Of a stretch of DNA of 64,000 nucleotides, positions 45,402-52,980 are shown in pieces; positions within the stretch are counted from its first letter, which is position 1; each line of letters begins with the position of its first letter. The translations under genes and the position numbers were made by a program. Source of the DNA: Thermococcus sp. P6 (GTDB lineage: Archaea; Methanobacteriota_B; Thermococci; Thermococcales; Thermococcaceae). A model generated the notes under the pieces. That model worked only from the letters and a program-made list of their open reading frames with translations. It did not search any database and was not told the DNA's origin. The DNA is taken from contig NZ_CP015104.1 in NCBI RefSeq assembly GCF_002214525.1, positions 310,001 to 374,000 of the forward strand. The letters are read 5' to 3'.

Positions 45402-46682
45402 CTATTTCTTTAAAACAACAATATACTCAAAATTCATCGTACTAACTGCATCTCCCTTTATGTTGGATGGACTACTCTTTTTGGGCAATCTTTTAGAGGG
45501 GATTTGCCTAACTATTGTTTTAAGGTGTTTGTATCCCCTATACTCAAAAAGCTCAGAGATTATGATATCTGTAGGAATATTTACCTTTTTCACAGTCCTA
45601 TTGCCTACTACCATACACACAACCGCGTTCTCTTTGGTAACTCTATCAATTTCGTCCACTGCCTTATTAAAATCTGAGAAAAATGAGTAAACGTCTAAAG
45701 CTCTTTTAACATCTTTTTTGGATATTCTTTCAAGTATATCATAGAGGGTGTCAGAAGGAATATCATTCTTTATTTTCTTCTGTCTAATACCACCCAAAGA
45801 TATTTTATCTATTCTTTTAATTATATCGTAGTCGTAACCTAGCCATTGTAGAGCAAGTCTCGAAAACTGCCCATATGCAACTGTAGTCCGTGAATCACCA
45901 TATGGTGGAGAAGTTGCAACAAAATCTATTGAGTTTTCGGGAATAGGTGTTTTTTCTCTTATATCTTCCATTAATACTTTAGACCACAATTCCCCGCTTT
46001 TGATTTTTTGTATGTTTACTGAATAATAAAACTCATGCATCTTTTTTATATTTCTTTTAGAGATCTCTAAAAAGGTGGCTAAAGCATCAGGATTCCATTT
46101 TTTCAACTTGTCCTCTGGGATTCTAAATAGCTTATACTCACCATTCCTAGTGTTGCTAACTTTCCTAACAGTTTCTGAGAATGCAACATAAAAGAAATTC
46201 CTAACATCCTCTTCTTTAATATCATCTATCACCTGTTTTATAAAGGAGAGTTCTTGTATGACCTTTGGTTTAAACCAATAGTCTATGTTAAAGAACTTAG
46301 AAGTTTCTATGTTTGTTATTATCTCAGGCTTCCATCTAGCCTCACGTATTTTGTTGTCTATTCTTATAAATTCCTTTTTTAATATATTGGGGTCAATTGG
46401 AGTTGTTTTTACCTTGCTCAATAGTATAGCAAGTGGGTTTATGTCAATACCATATGAATTAATATTGTGGAGCATAGACTCAACAAGTACTGTTCCAGAG
46501 CCGCAAAATGGATCTAAATTGGTTTTTGACTCTTTTCCGAATTTTTCTATCAATCTTTTTGCAATTTGTGGTATCATCATTGCTGGATAAGTGTGAATGC
46601 CGTGGACTAAAATTTTAGTATCCTCCCCAGAAAAATCCCACTTTGGGTCTCTAACTCTCTTGTTTTGTTGCAACTCACTCAT
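45402..46682 (-). CDS. Type II DNA methyltransferase, N4-cytosine/N6-adenine (SPPY) type
   Basis: This 426-residue SAM-dependent DNA methylase has motif I LDPFCGSGTVLVES (about residues 56-69) and catalytic motif IV TSPPYGDSR (about residues 257-265). The SPPY variant is typical of N4-cytosine enzymes, which usually accompany MvaI/BcnI-like nucleases. Motif order is I then IV, with about 190 residues between that may hold part of the target-recognition region. ATG 46682 (MSELQQNKR) follows GAGGGG and overlaps the preceding regulator gene by eight bases. It converges on the endonuclease genes, leaving 24 bases between stops. Confidence 0.88.
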   Translation of the reverse strand: MSELQQNKRVRDPKWDFSGEDTKILVHGIHTYPAMMIPQIAKRLIEKFGKESKTNLDPFCGSGTVLVESMLHNINSYGIDINPLAILLSKVKTTPIDPNILKKEFIRIDNKIREARWKPEIITNIETSKFFNIDYWFKPKVIQELSFIKQVIDDIKEEDVRNFFYVAFSETVRKVSNTRNGEYKLFRIPEDKLKKWNPDALATFLEISKRNIKKMHEFYYSVNIQKIKSGELWSKVLMEDIREKTPIPENSIDFVATSPPYGDSRTTVAYGQFSRLALQWLGYDYDIIKRIDKISLGGIRQKKIKNDIPSDTLYDILERISKKDVKRALDVYSFFSDFNKAVDEIDRVTKENAVVCMVVGNRTVKKVNIPTDIIISELFEYRGYKHLKTIVRQIPSKRLPKKSSPSNIKGDAVSTMNFEYIVVLKK

Positions 46683-46872
46683 TTTTCTTCCCCTCAATTT
46701 TGCTTTTCACCCTAGTTGAAATGAACGATTTCTCCATCAACCAGCTCAGTACTATATTCCGGATAACCTCCGAATCACTTAGACCCATTTCTCCTTTTAG
46801 TGCTTGGAGTAGCTCATACTGTTCTTGGGTAAATATAACCTGAATTCTCTTTGTCTCTTTCTTGGTACTCAT
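46675..46872 (-). CDS. Ribbon-helix-helix (CopG-like) regulator
   Basis: This 65-residue protein has a predicted beta-strand RIQVIFTQEQYELL followed by two helices (LKGEMGLSDSEVIRNIVLSWLM), the ribbon-helix-helix fold of small dimeric DNA-binding proteins, and a basic tail. It is co-transcribed with the methyltransferase, with coding regions overlapping by eight bases. In many type II systems a small C protein times endonuclease expression; those are usually helix-turn-helix, so a ribbon-helix-helix controller would be unusual. ATG 46872 has GGGGGTGTG upstream. Confidence 0.75.
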   Translation of the reverse strand: MSTKKETKRIQVIFTQEQYELLQALKGEMGLSDSEVIRNIVLSWLMEKSFISTRVKSKIEGKKNE

Positions 46873-46885
46873 TTAGCACACCCCC

Positions 46886-46916
46886 AATACACATACAATA
46901 GTTAAATAGATGTATT
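46886..46916 (-). promoter_or_regulatory. Inverted repeat upstream of the RHH-methyltransferase operon
   Basis: AATACA (46886-46891) and TGTATT (46911-46916) are perfect inverted arms with a 19-base spacer that includes a TATA-like CTATTTAACTA (minus strand). They lie 14 bases upstream of the regulator start, a reasonable place for an autoregulatory operator. AT-rich sequence makes chance repeats likelier. Confidence 0.35.
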
Positions 46917-47057
46917 AATAAATGTTTTGGTTCAGCATTCTGGAAACTTAAAAGTTTTCTGAATTTTTAAAAGGGTGTTATATTCCTAGTTTGATTACTG
47001 AAGCGAAAAGCTGGGACCATCTTCTTTTACCTGCATATCGAATTCTAAAGCCACTCC

Positions 47058-47447
47058 TCAATCTGACGTCTCTTTAATCTTCTTAAGCTTCTCCTTCATC
47101 CTTTTCTGATCCTTGATAAATACTCTCTCTGGATAATTAATCGCCCATTTCTTACGTTTCGTAAGCATGCCCCTAAAACGTTCAAACCTTTCCCACCGCT
47201 TGATATCATCCTCCCTTACAAATATCCTGCCCTCTTCATCGTGATACAACGGCATATCCACCGGCATCACTGATACAAGACTTTGCGACCTTACATACAG
47301 CCTTTCCTCCTCCGGAACGTCCTTGCCATTATCTGACCATCTAATTCTCCTTGCCGTCCTCAACCAGTCCAACGCCCCATCAACCGCATACTCCTGAAGC
47401 AGAATACCCGTATTCTCATCCCCAGCTGAGTTTTTGTCTTCATCCAT
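47058..47447 (-). CDS. Hypothetical protein at the edge of the AT-rich island
   Basis: This protein of 129 residues, from ATG 47447 (MDEDKNSAGDENTG; GGAGGTGGTGG upstream), is of unknown function. It has an acidic N terminus, a central GALDWLRTARRIRW segment and a strongly basic C terminus (RGMLTKRKKWAINYPERVF, then lysine-rich). ATG 47462 is an alternative start that would consume the ribosome binding site. A TATA-like CTATTTAATATC lies at about 47489-47500 (minus strand). Base composition is intermediate between island and flanks. I recognise no family. Confidence 0.6.
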   Translation of the reverse strand: MDEDKNSAGDENTGILLQEYAVDGALDWLRTARRIRWSDNGKDVPEEERLYVRSQSLVSVMPVDMPLYHDEEGRIFVREDDIKRWERFERFRGMLTKRKKWAINYPERVFIKDQKRMKEKLKKIKETSD

Positions 47448-47594
47448 CTCCACCACCTCCATGGGGTTTCTCTTCTATTCGTTTTCGGATATTAAATAGT
47501 TTTTGCGTCCGGGCTTATGGCTGGAGGTCATGATCTCCTGAGGTAAAGACAACCCTTAGGGGTAAAAAAGACCCGGGGAAAGCTCAAGGAAGAT

Positions 47595-48662
47595 TCAAAG
47601 GCTCAGGGGAAACCTGACGTACTCGAGAACGCTTCCACGGCTCTTCCTTATCTCGACGTGCTCCATGAGTTCCTTAAATTCTCCGCCGGCGAGGCCGTCG
47701 GCTATTATGGCGCTCCCCTGAGCTGCTTCCTTCGCCTTCCCTCCAAGGCCCCTCTGTCTGACGACCGGAAGGTCGAAGTGTTCCTCGAAAAGGTCTTTAA
47801 CGTCCTTTCTAAGCTCATCGATGCGCATCAGCCTGCCGGAAAGGATTATCTCCTTCGGTTTCTCGATCACGGCAAGTTCACCCGCCATCGCCTTCAGGAA
47901 ACCGTCCTTCATGGCCTCCCAGGCTTTCCTAAACGGCTCCTCGTCGAGCCTTTTCGCAAACTCCTCGGGAGGGAGTATCTCGCCGGCCGCTATTACGGTT
48001 GCTCCGCCCCAGAAGAGGTGCCATTTTTTAATCTCCCCGAGGAGGTAGGCGAGCTCCCCGTCGAGGGCCCCGCTGTTCACGTAGGCCGGCCCGGGGAAGA
48101 TCGTCCCCCCTATGCCGTCGACTATCTTTCCCTCGCTTACGGCTCCGGCGTAGTTGTAGCCGAAGCCCACCTCGAGGAGCGCGAAGGACACGTCACCGTA
48201 CTCCATCCCGAGCCTTTTTGCCTGATCGTAAATCGCCAGAACGGTTATGGCCATCTTGTCGGCGGTCCCCATGTCAACTTTGTTGTACTTCCTGAATTCA
48301 GGAACCGTCGGGAGGTGTATCACGCCGGGAATGAACCAGACGTTCATCCCCTTCTCGGCCATTTCGCTTACCATCCTCTGGAGGCCGATGAGGACGGGAA
48401 TCTCCCTCATCTCATCTTCCCTTACCAGCGTCATCTCAAAGCGATCCCTGTCCGTAAGTTCGGTTATGTGTTTGAGCGGAAGGCCGTACCCCGAGGGGCC
48501 TATGATAAGATCCGCGTTGAATTCCTCTATGGCCTTAACGATTCTCTCCGGCTCCTCCGCCACAACCTCACTTGAAAAGCTCAGATCAAGCTTTATCTTT
48601 CCGTCTTCGAGCCCTATAACATCGAAGCTCCTCGTTCCGGGATCCACGCCCACGACCCTCAT
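47595..48662 (-). CDS. DUF1464-type protein with acetate/sugar-kinase (ASKHA) fold
   Basis: This 355-residue archaeal protein begins MRVVGVDPGTRSFDVIGLED, a phosphate-1 loop of the actin-like ATPase/BadF superfamily. A second glycine-rich GFGYNYAGAVSEGKIVDGIGG segment lies near residue 168 and IILSGRLM near residue 283 gives the adenosine region. The family is restricted mainly to archaea and has no proven function. ATG 48662 has GGTGATG upstream, and the TATA box ATTTATAAG (minus strand, about 48695-48703) lies within the tail of the preceding gene. Confidence 0.82.
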   Translation of the reverse strand: MRVVGVDPGTRSFDVIGLEDGKIKLDLSFSSEVVAEEPERIVKAIEEFNADLIIGPSGYGLPLKHITELTDRDRFEMTLVREDEMREIPVLIGLQRMVSEMAEKGMNVWFIPGVIHLPTVPEFRKYNKVDMGTADKMAITVLAIYDQAKRLGMEYGDVSFALLEVGFGYNYAGAVSEGKIVDGIGGTIFPGPAYVNSGALDGELAYLLGEIKKWHLFWGGATVIAAGEILPPEEFAKRLDEEPFRKAWEAMKDGFLKAMAGELAVIEKPKEIILSGRLMRIDELRKDVKDLFEEHFDLPVVRQRGLGGKAKEAAQGSAIIADGLAGGEFKELMEHVEIRKSRGSVLEYVRFPLSL

Positions 48663-48693
48663 CCCATCACCGGATGGAGAAGGAATGAGGGGC

Positions 48694-48906
48694 TTATAAA
48701 TCTCTCCTCTTCCCCGGGTAGTACCTTTTCCCGACCTTTATCAGGCGGTAGATTACTCCTTCCTCCAGTTCCATTTCCGGCCTCTCGATCTCAAAGGTCT
48801 CGTAGGTTTCCATGTCCATGAACTGGACTTTCCCGAGGAGCTCCTCGTCGCATACAGCCAAAAGAACCTCTCCCCGAGCTTGATAAACCCTAACGTAAAT
48901 TTTCAT
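48694..48906 (-). CDS. Small protein resembling the N-terminal half of DUF424
   Basis: This protein of 70 residues begins MKIYVRVYQARGEVLLAVCD and continues EELLGK, which resembles the start of the archaeal DUF424 family. The rest (FMDMETYETFEIERPEMELEEG) is not obviously that family, and the usual length of about 95-100 is not reached. No signal peptide or membrane segment. It precedes the DUF1464 gene by 31 bases in the same direction. Function unknown. Confidence 0.6.
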   Translation of the reverse strand: MKIYVRVYQARGEVLLAVCDEELLGKVQFMDMETYETFEIERPEMELEEGVIYRLIKVGKRYYPGKRRDL

Positions 48907-49169
48907 TTAAGCCGCCTCAACGGTAAAGGGAAAAGAAATCCAAAAACTTAATCGGGAATCTTCCAATAAGACTCCAGGAGAAGGGGAGGACTTTAAGGGG
49001 GAAGTGGGCCGGCATCCCCTCCAGCAGGCCATTCTCCCGGAGGCTTTAACGCACGTCCACACGACCGGATACGGGGTTCTGAACCGTCATACATGCCGAA
49101 CTATAAGGTACGTTTTTGATCATGGGTAATTTTTTATACTCCAACGCTATAACACCCGCGGTGATACCC

Positions 49170-50213
49170 GTGAGGGTGCTTCAATCAATCGACTCCACGG
49201 ATTTTGACGGCCTCGTTAGGCTCCTTGAAGGCATGGGCAACAGACTCGTACTCGTAAAGGCATCCGGCAAAAAGGTCCTCCTTTACGGAAGCGGCAGGGT
49301 GGTGAGGAAGTATCGGGAACCCGAGGGCGAGCTCAGGGATGTCGAGATAGTCGAGCTGGAGAAGTTCGAGTTCCTCGACCTACTGACGGAAGGGGAAGAG
49401 GAAAAGGCTGAGGAACCTTCAGAAGATACAAAAACCGGGCCGGTAACCTTCTCCTACTCGCTCGAAGCCCCAAAGGGGCTCTACCTCAGCATCGAAGCGG
49501 GGCTTTTGAAGGGCGTCTCAAAGGCCTACAGGGACCTTGACGTGGCCATCGGGGATGCCCGGATAAAGGCCTCGGTGATCTACGGGGCAACGGGAAGGGA
49601 CATCCTGTTTATCCGCGCCCGCCTGAAGGCGTTCTCCGCGGGAGAGGTGGGAAAAAGGGAACTGGAAAGGGTCCTGTCGGAGGAAATATCGAGGGAAACT
49701 GGCTTCTACACGAGGGCAATCGTAGAGGAACTCGAGCTCGAGAAGGTCCCCAGAAAGCCCCTTCTAAAGCTCCCGAGCCGTCAGATCAACTTCCGCGGCG
49801 GAAGGATAATCGAGGTGCCCCTTGGAAGGGGGAAGTCCCCCGGCATAGACAGGAAAAGGGTGGAGGCTGAGGTCGAAAGGCTCCTCAGGGAGGCTGGCGT
49901 GGAGGAGCTTTCGGAGAAACTCGGTGGGGGAAAGAAGGGAAGGGTTTCCATCCGGGAAATCGAGAGACTCCTTCTGGAGAGACTCTCGGGAGTAAGGGGC
50001 ATGAAGGTCAACTGGGTGAGGGTCTCCCCGCTTGGAGATGACGGGTTTCAGGTGGCCGTTGGAGCTTCAAGAACGTCGAGGTCAACGAGCGACACCGAGC
50101 TTTCCAGACTGGTCGGGGAGGCCATAAAAATGGCCGAGAAGGACGGGCGAGTCAGGGGAGTTGCCTTCAGGGTTGAAGAGGCGTTTCTGGTCATAGAAAA
50201 GGACGTCTACTGA
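49170..50213 (+). CDS. Conserved-looking archaeal protein of unknown function
   Basis: This 347-residue protein is possibly related to DUF2226-type archaeal proteins because of its short N-terminal beta-rich unit (VLQSIDSTDFDGLVRLLEG..LVLVKASGKKVLLYGSGRVVRKY). It is charged, has no membrane segment and contains a lysine/glycine-rich linker (GGGKKGR, about residue 270). GTG 49170 is favoured because GGTGAT precedes it and a TATA box TTTTTTATACT lies at 49130-49140. ATG 49122 would make it 16 residues longer but has no ribosome binding site. Family assignment is tentative. Confidence 0.6.
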   Translation: MRVLQSIDSTDFDGLVRLLEGMGNRLVLVKASGKKVLLYGSGRVVRKYREPEGELRDVEIVELEKFEFLDLLTEGEEEKAEEPSEDTKTGPVTFSYSLEAPKGLYLSIEAGLLKGVSKAYRDLDVAIGDARIKASVIYGATGRDILFIRARLKAFSAGEVGKRELERVLSEEISRETGFYTRAIVEELELEKVPRKPLLKLPSRQINFRGGRIIEVPLGRGKSPGIDRKRVEAEVERLLREAGVEELSEKLGGGKKGRVSIREIERLLLERLSGVRGMKVNWVRVSPLGDDGFQVAVGASRTSRSTSDTELSRLVGEAIKMAEKDGRVRGVAFRVEEAFLVIEKDVY

Positions 50214-50242
50214 GCACGGGCCAGAGGGCCAGCTCCCATTTT

Positions 50243-51178
50243 TTACCTGAGGGACATCCCGAAGGTGCGTTCGAAGATCTCCCCGTGTCCACCGAAGGCC
50301 TCGAACATCCTTTTCGAATAGGCCGAGGAGGCCACGTGGAGGAAGTCCCTCAGGTTGGCCCTTATCTCATCCGTCATCGGAACGTGAAGGGGCATCGGCT
50401 CGTAGTAGTCAAGGCCCTTCATGAGGGCCGTGGAGAAGTACCAGAGCGTTTTCCTGACTTTCCTGCCCTTTATCGCCGAGAAACTTGCACCCGTGCAGTG
50501 GAAGGCGGCGTGCAACACCACTATTTTATCGACCTCAACTCCCTCCCTGAGAAGGTTCCTGCGCTCCGAGTCCCCCGAAAGGTCCTTTATCCTGTAGCCG
50601 CTTCTCGTCTGGGTGTCGTGGGGGATACGGAGGTGATGGAACCTCTCGACACTTGGATCGTAAACGAGAACGTCGGTTCCCCCGACGACGTTCAGTTTGC
50701 CATCACGGGCCTCTATTACCGTGTTTTCCGTGCTGAGAACCGTGAGACCTTTTGCAAGGGCGAGGGCGGAGATCGTGCTCTTCCCCGTGTGGGGGTAACC
50801 AACGAAGAGAACCGCCTTTCCGTCGGGCCTTACTATAGAAACCGAATCCGTCAGGAATACAAGGCTCTTTTTCATTCCGGCCCTTGCAACGGCCTGAAGG
50901 AGGAAGAAAACCGGCGCCTCGTTGCCGTAGGCCGATGGAACCCCCGCTTCCAGCTTGTACCTGTCAACGCCGAGAACATCGTAGATGGCCCCAAAGACCC
51001 TGAAGTCGTCCCCCCTGAACCGTTCTATCAGGACATCGGGATCACCGGAAGCCACGGTAACGTCGGGAAGATACCTCCTCGCAAAAAGCCCCTTGAAGGC
51101 CTCCCTGAAGCCATCGTCCAGCTCACCGGTAAAACGAACGTTAACACCACCAACGCTGAGCATCCACCCACCCATCAT
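50243..51178 (-). CDS. HPr-kinase-like P-loop protein
   Basis: This 311-residue protein has a central Walker A GYPHTGKST (about residues 127-135) in the context VLFVGYPHTGKSTISALAL, followed by an ENTVIEARDGKLNVVGG strand pair that resembles the HPr kinase/PEP carboxykinase-like fold. Thermococcales lack a classical phosphotransferase HPr, so the substrate is unknown. ATG 51178, 51175 or 51163 may be used; TATA TTATAAATC (about 51196-51204, minus strand) favours a nearly leaderless start at 51178. Neighbour downstream is the orphan protein at 49170; upstream is pdo. Confidence 0.7.
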   Translation of the reverse strand: MMGGWMLSVGGVNVRFTGELDDGFREAFKGLFARRYLPDVTVASGDPDVLIERFRGDDFRVFGAIYDVLGVDRYKLEAGVPSAYGNEAPVFFLLQAVARAGMKKSLVFLTDSVSIVRPDGKAVLFVGYPHTGKSTISALALAKGLTVLSTENTVIEARDGKLNVVGGTDVLVYDPSVERFHHLRIPHDTQTRSGYRIKDLSGDSERRNLLREGVEVDKIVVLHAAFHCTGASFSAIKGRKVRKTLWYFSTALMKGLDYYEPMPLHVPMTDEIRANLRDFLHVASSAYSKRMFEAFGGHGEIFERTFGMSLR

Positions 51179-51271
51179 GGCCTGAGCCGGGAGATTTATA
51201 ATCTTTCCGCGGGACGGAAGGAAGAACCCCAACGCTTCCGGGCATGAACTAAAAAGAGAGGGTTATAACCC

Positions 51272-51952
51272 TCATCCCAGTGCCGCGAGAAGCTTCTCCA
51301 TGAACATCTTCTCGGGGTAGGCACCCTCGAACTGGACCCTGTCCTCGCCGTTCACCTGAATGACGATCTTGGGCACGGCCATGACACTGTACCTGTCGGC
51401 CCATTCGGGGTACTCTATGGCCTCGACCATGTCGCCGAGTATCTTGCCCTTTCCTGCGTTTGTGTTCTCGATGGCGAACTTGTGGGCCATCCTGACCGCG
51501 AGCGGGCAGTACGGACAGGTGGGCGTCACAAAGACGAGTATCCTGACGTCCCTGTCGATTCCGGCGAGCTCCCGCTTGCTCTCCTCCATGAGATCCGTCC
51601 GGGCGTTGCTGACGTCAACTATGTCCTCGAGGAATGCCCCGAACTCATGGCCCGCGGGAAGGCCGAAGTACCTCACTCCCATGTCCTTTCCATCCCGGGT
51701 TATGGTAACGGCCGGGGCGTTGTCTATCCGGTATTTCCCGGCAAGCTCCTTACCTTCGGGGCTCTCGAAGTCGTGCAGCTCGTAGGTAAGCTTCTCCGTA
51801 AGCTCGCTGAGCTCCTGAAGCAACTGCTTGAGCTGGTCGCAGTACTGGCAGTGTTCCCTTCCGATGAAGCCGATTATCTTAACCGGCTCGGTCATCTTGG
51901 AGAAGAACTCCTCCTTGATAACCTTCTTGTCCGCATCACTTATCAGTCCCAT
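51272..51952 (-). CDS. pdo: Protein disulfide oxidoreductase (glutaredoxin-like, two thioredoxin folds)
   Basis: This 226-residue cytoplasmic dithiol-disulfide oxidoreductase is nearly identical in layout to the Pyrococcus furiosus PDO. Two thioredoxin units carry CQYC (residues 35-38) and CPYC (residues 146-149). ATG 51952 (MGLISDADKKVIKEEFFSKM) follows GGAGGTG; longer frames up to 52021 ignore the promoter. TATA ATTATAAT at 51986-51993 and a SurR core motif at 51971-51979 lie in the gap shared with the divergent surR gene. Confidence 0.96.
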   Translation of the reverse strand: MGLISDADKKVIKEEFFSKMTEPVKIIGFIGREHCQYCDQLKQLLQELSELTEKLTYELHDFESPEGKELAGKYRIDNAPAVTITRDGKDMGVRYFGLPAGHEFGAFLEDIVDVSNARTDLMEESKRELAGIDRDVRILVFVTPTCPYCPLAVRMAHKFAIENTNAGKGKILGDMVEAIEYPEWADRYSVMAVPKIVIQVNGEDRVQFEGAYPEKMFMEKLLAALG

Positions 51953-51970
51953 CCCAAACACCTCCACAAG

Positions 51971-52047
51971 GTTTATAACGATTGGATTATAATCCTTTTG
52001 CAGGATCCGGCCTCGGATCACATGAGGGTTAAATGTTCACTATATAA
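51971..52047. promoter_or_regulatory. Divergent pdo-surR promoter region with SurR core site
   Basis: For pdo (minus) the TATA box is ATTATAAT at 51986-51993. GTT TAT AAC at 51971-51979 matches the SurR core GTTn3AAC and lies between that TATA box and the expected transcript start, a repressor position. For surR (plus) the TATA box is CTATATAAG at 52040-52048, giving a leader of about 12 bases with GGGTGGTG as ribosome binding site. Confidence 0.65.
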
Positions 52048-52079
52048 GCTTTACGTCACAGATTTGGGTGGTGTAGGCC

Positions 52080-52805
52080 ATGGATGAACCCGACATATTC
52101 TACATACTCGGAAACCGGGTGAGGCGTGACCTCTTGGGTCACCTCACCTGCACCGAGTGTTACTTCAGTTTCCTTAGCAGTAAGGTTAGCGTCTCCTCGA
52201 CGGCTGTGGCAAAGCACCTGAAAATCATGGAACGTGAGGGAATACTGAAGTCCTACGAAAGGGAGGGGCCCTTCATAGGGCCTGCAAGAAAGTATTATGA
52301 CATAGCCATCTCCAGAAGCTACGTCGCGACCGTGACACCGAACATCTTCTGGTACAGGGGGCTCGACATCGGGAAAGACCCCGGCATTGATAGGGTCGAG
52401 ATCGACCTGACGCACGTTCCGGAGGAGCACGGGGACATTCTCCGGGCGGTGAGTTCTTTCCTTGAGTTAACGGGGGAGCTTGAGAAGTTACTTAAAGCGC
52501 TTCAGGCGGTGGAACGCAGGCGCGACGGGACGATGAAGGAGATCAAGGAGCTCTACCTCCGGGAGATAGGCGACATGACCCAGCTGGCGATACTCCACTA
52601 CGTCCTCCTTGAGGGAGAGGCCACGGTTGATGAGCTGAGCGACAGGCTCAACCTCAAGGAGAGGGAGGTTCTCGTTAAAGCCGGGGAACTGGACAAGTTC
52701 GTACCGTTAAGGATAAAAGACGGGAGGATTCAAATCGACCGGGAAAGGCTGAAGAGGAAGATCCACGGTGATGATAATGCCGGAAAGGATAAGGGTAGTG
52801 GTTAA
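52080..52805 (+). CDS. surR: Sulfur-responsive transcriptional regulator SurR
   Basis: This 241-residue winged-helix regulator matches the Pyrococcus SurR in its N-terminal DNA-binding domain: EPDIFYILGNRVRRDLL, the redox switch CTEC (Cys 24 and 27), and the recognition region SSKVSVSSTAVAKHLKIMEREG. In P. furiosus the reduced protein binds GTTn3AAC sites, activating hydrogenase genes and repressing sulfur genes; oxidation of CxxC by sulfur abolishes binding. It is divergent from pdo and overlaps the ferredoxin gene by 29 bases. Several putative target sites occur in this window. Confidence 0.96.
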   Translation: MDEPDIFYILGNRVRRDLLGHLTCTECYFSFLSSKVSVSSTAVAKHLKIMEREGILKSYEREGPFIGPARKYYDIAISRSYVATVTPNIFWYRGLDIGKDPGIDRVEIDLTHVPEEHGDILRAVSSFLELTGELEKLLKALQAVERRRDGTMKEIKELYLREIGDMTQLAILHYVLLEGEATVDELSDRLNLKEREVLVKAGELDKFVPLRIKDGRIQIDRERLKRKIHGDDNAGKDKGSG

Positions 52806-52980
52806 CGAGGACAGGTGCTACCTCTGCGGTGGCTGTGCCGGGGTCTGCCCAACGCTCGCGATAAGGGTGAGCGCCTCGGGATGGGAGTTCTTTGAGGAGA
52901 AGTGCATCTCCTGCAGGATATGCATCAACGCCTGCCCGGTGGGCGCCCTCAGTGCCGAACCTCTGGAGGTGGAAGAATGA
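52777..52980 (+). CDS. Small 2[4Fe-4S] ferredoxin
   Basis: This protein of 67 residues has two cluster motifs [12 protein letters not shown] (Cys 14, 17, 20, 24) and [12 protein letters not shown] (Cys 43, 46, 49, 53). ATG 52777 has GGTGAT upstream and overlaps the end of surR by 29 bases; GTG 52798 is an alternative. Its stop overlaps the start of the geranylgeranyl reductase gene (ATGA), so it is the probable electron donor of that enzyme. Confidence 0.9.
   Translation: MPERIRVVVNEDRCYLCGGCAGVCPTLAIRVSASGWEFFEEKCISCRICINACPVGALSAEPLEVEE

Noticed and set aside
48960-49110. Spacer before the gene at 49170, considered as a missed small gene
   Set aside because: No frame with a ribosome binding site or recognisable protein; only promoter-like AT tracts near its end.
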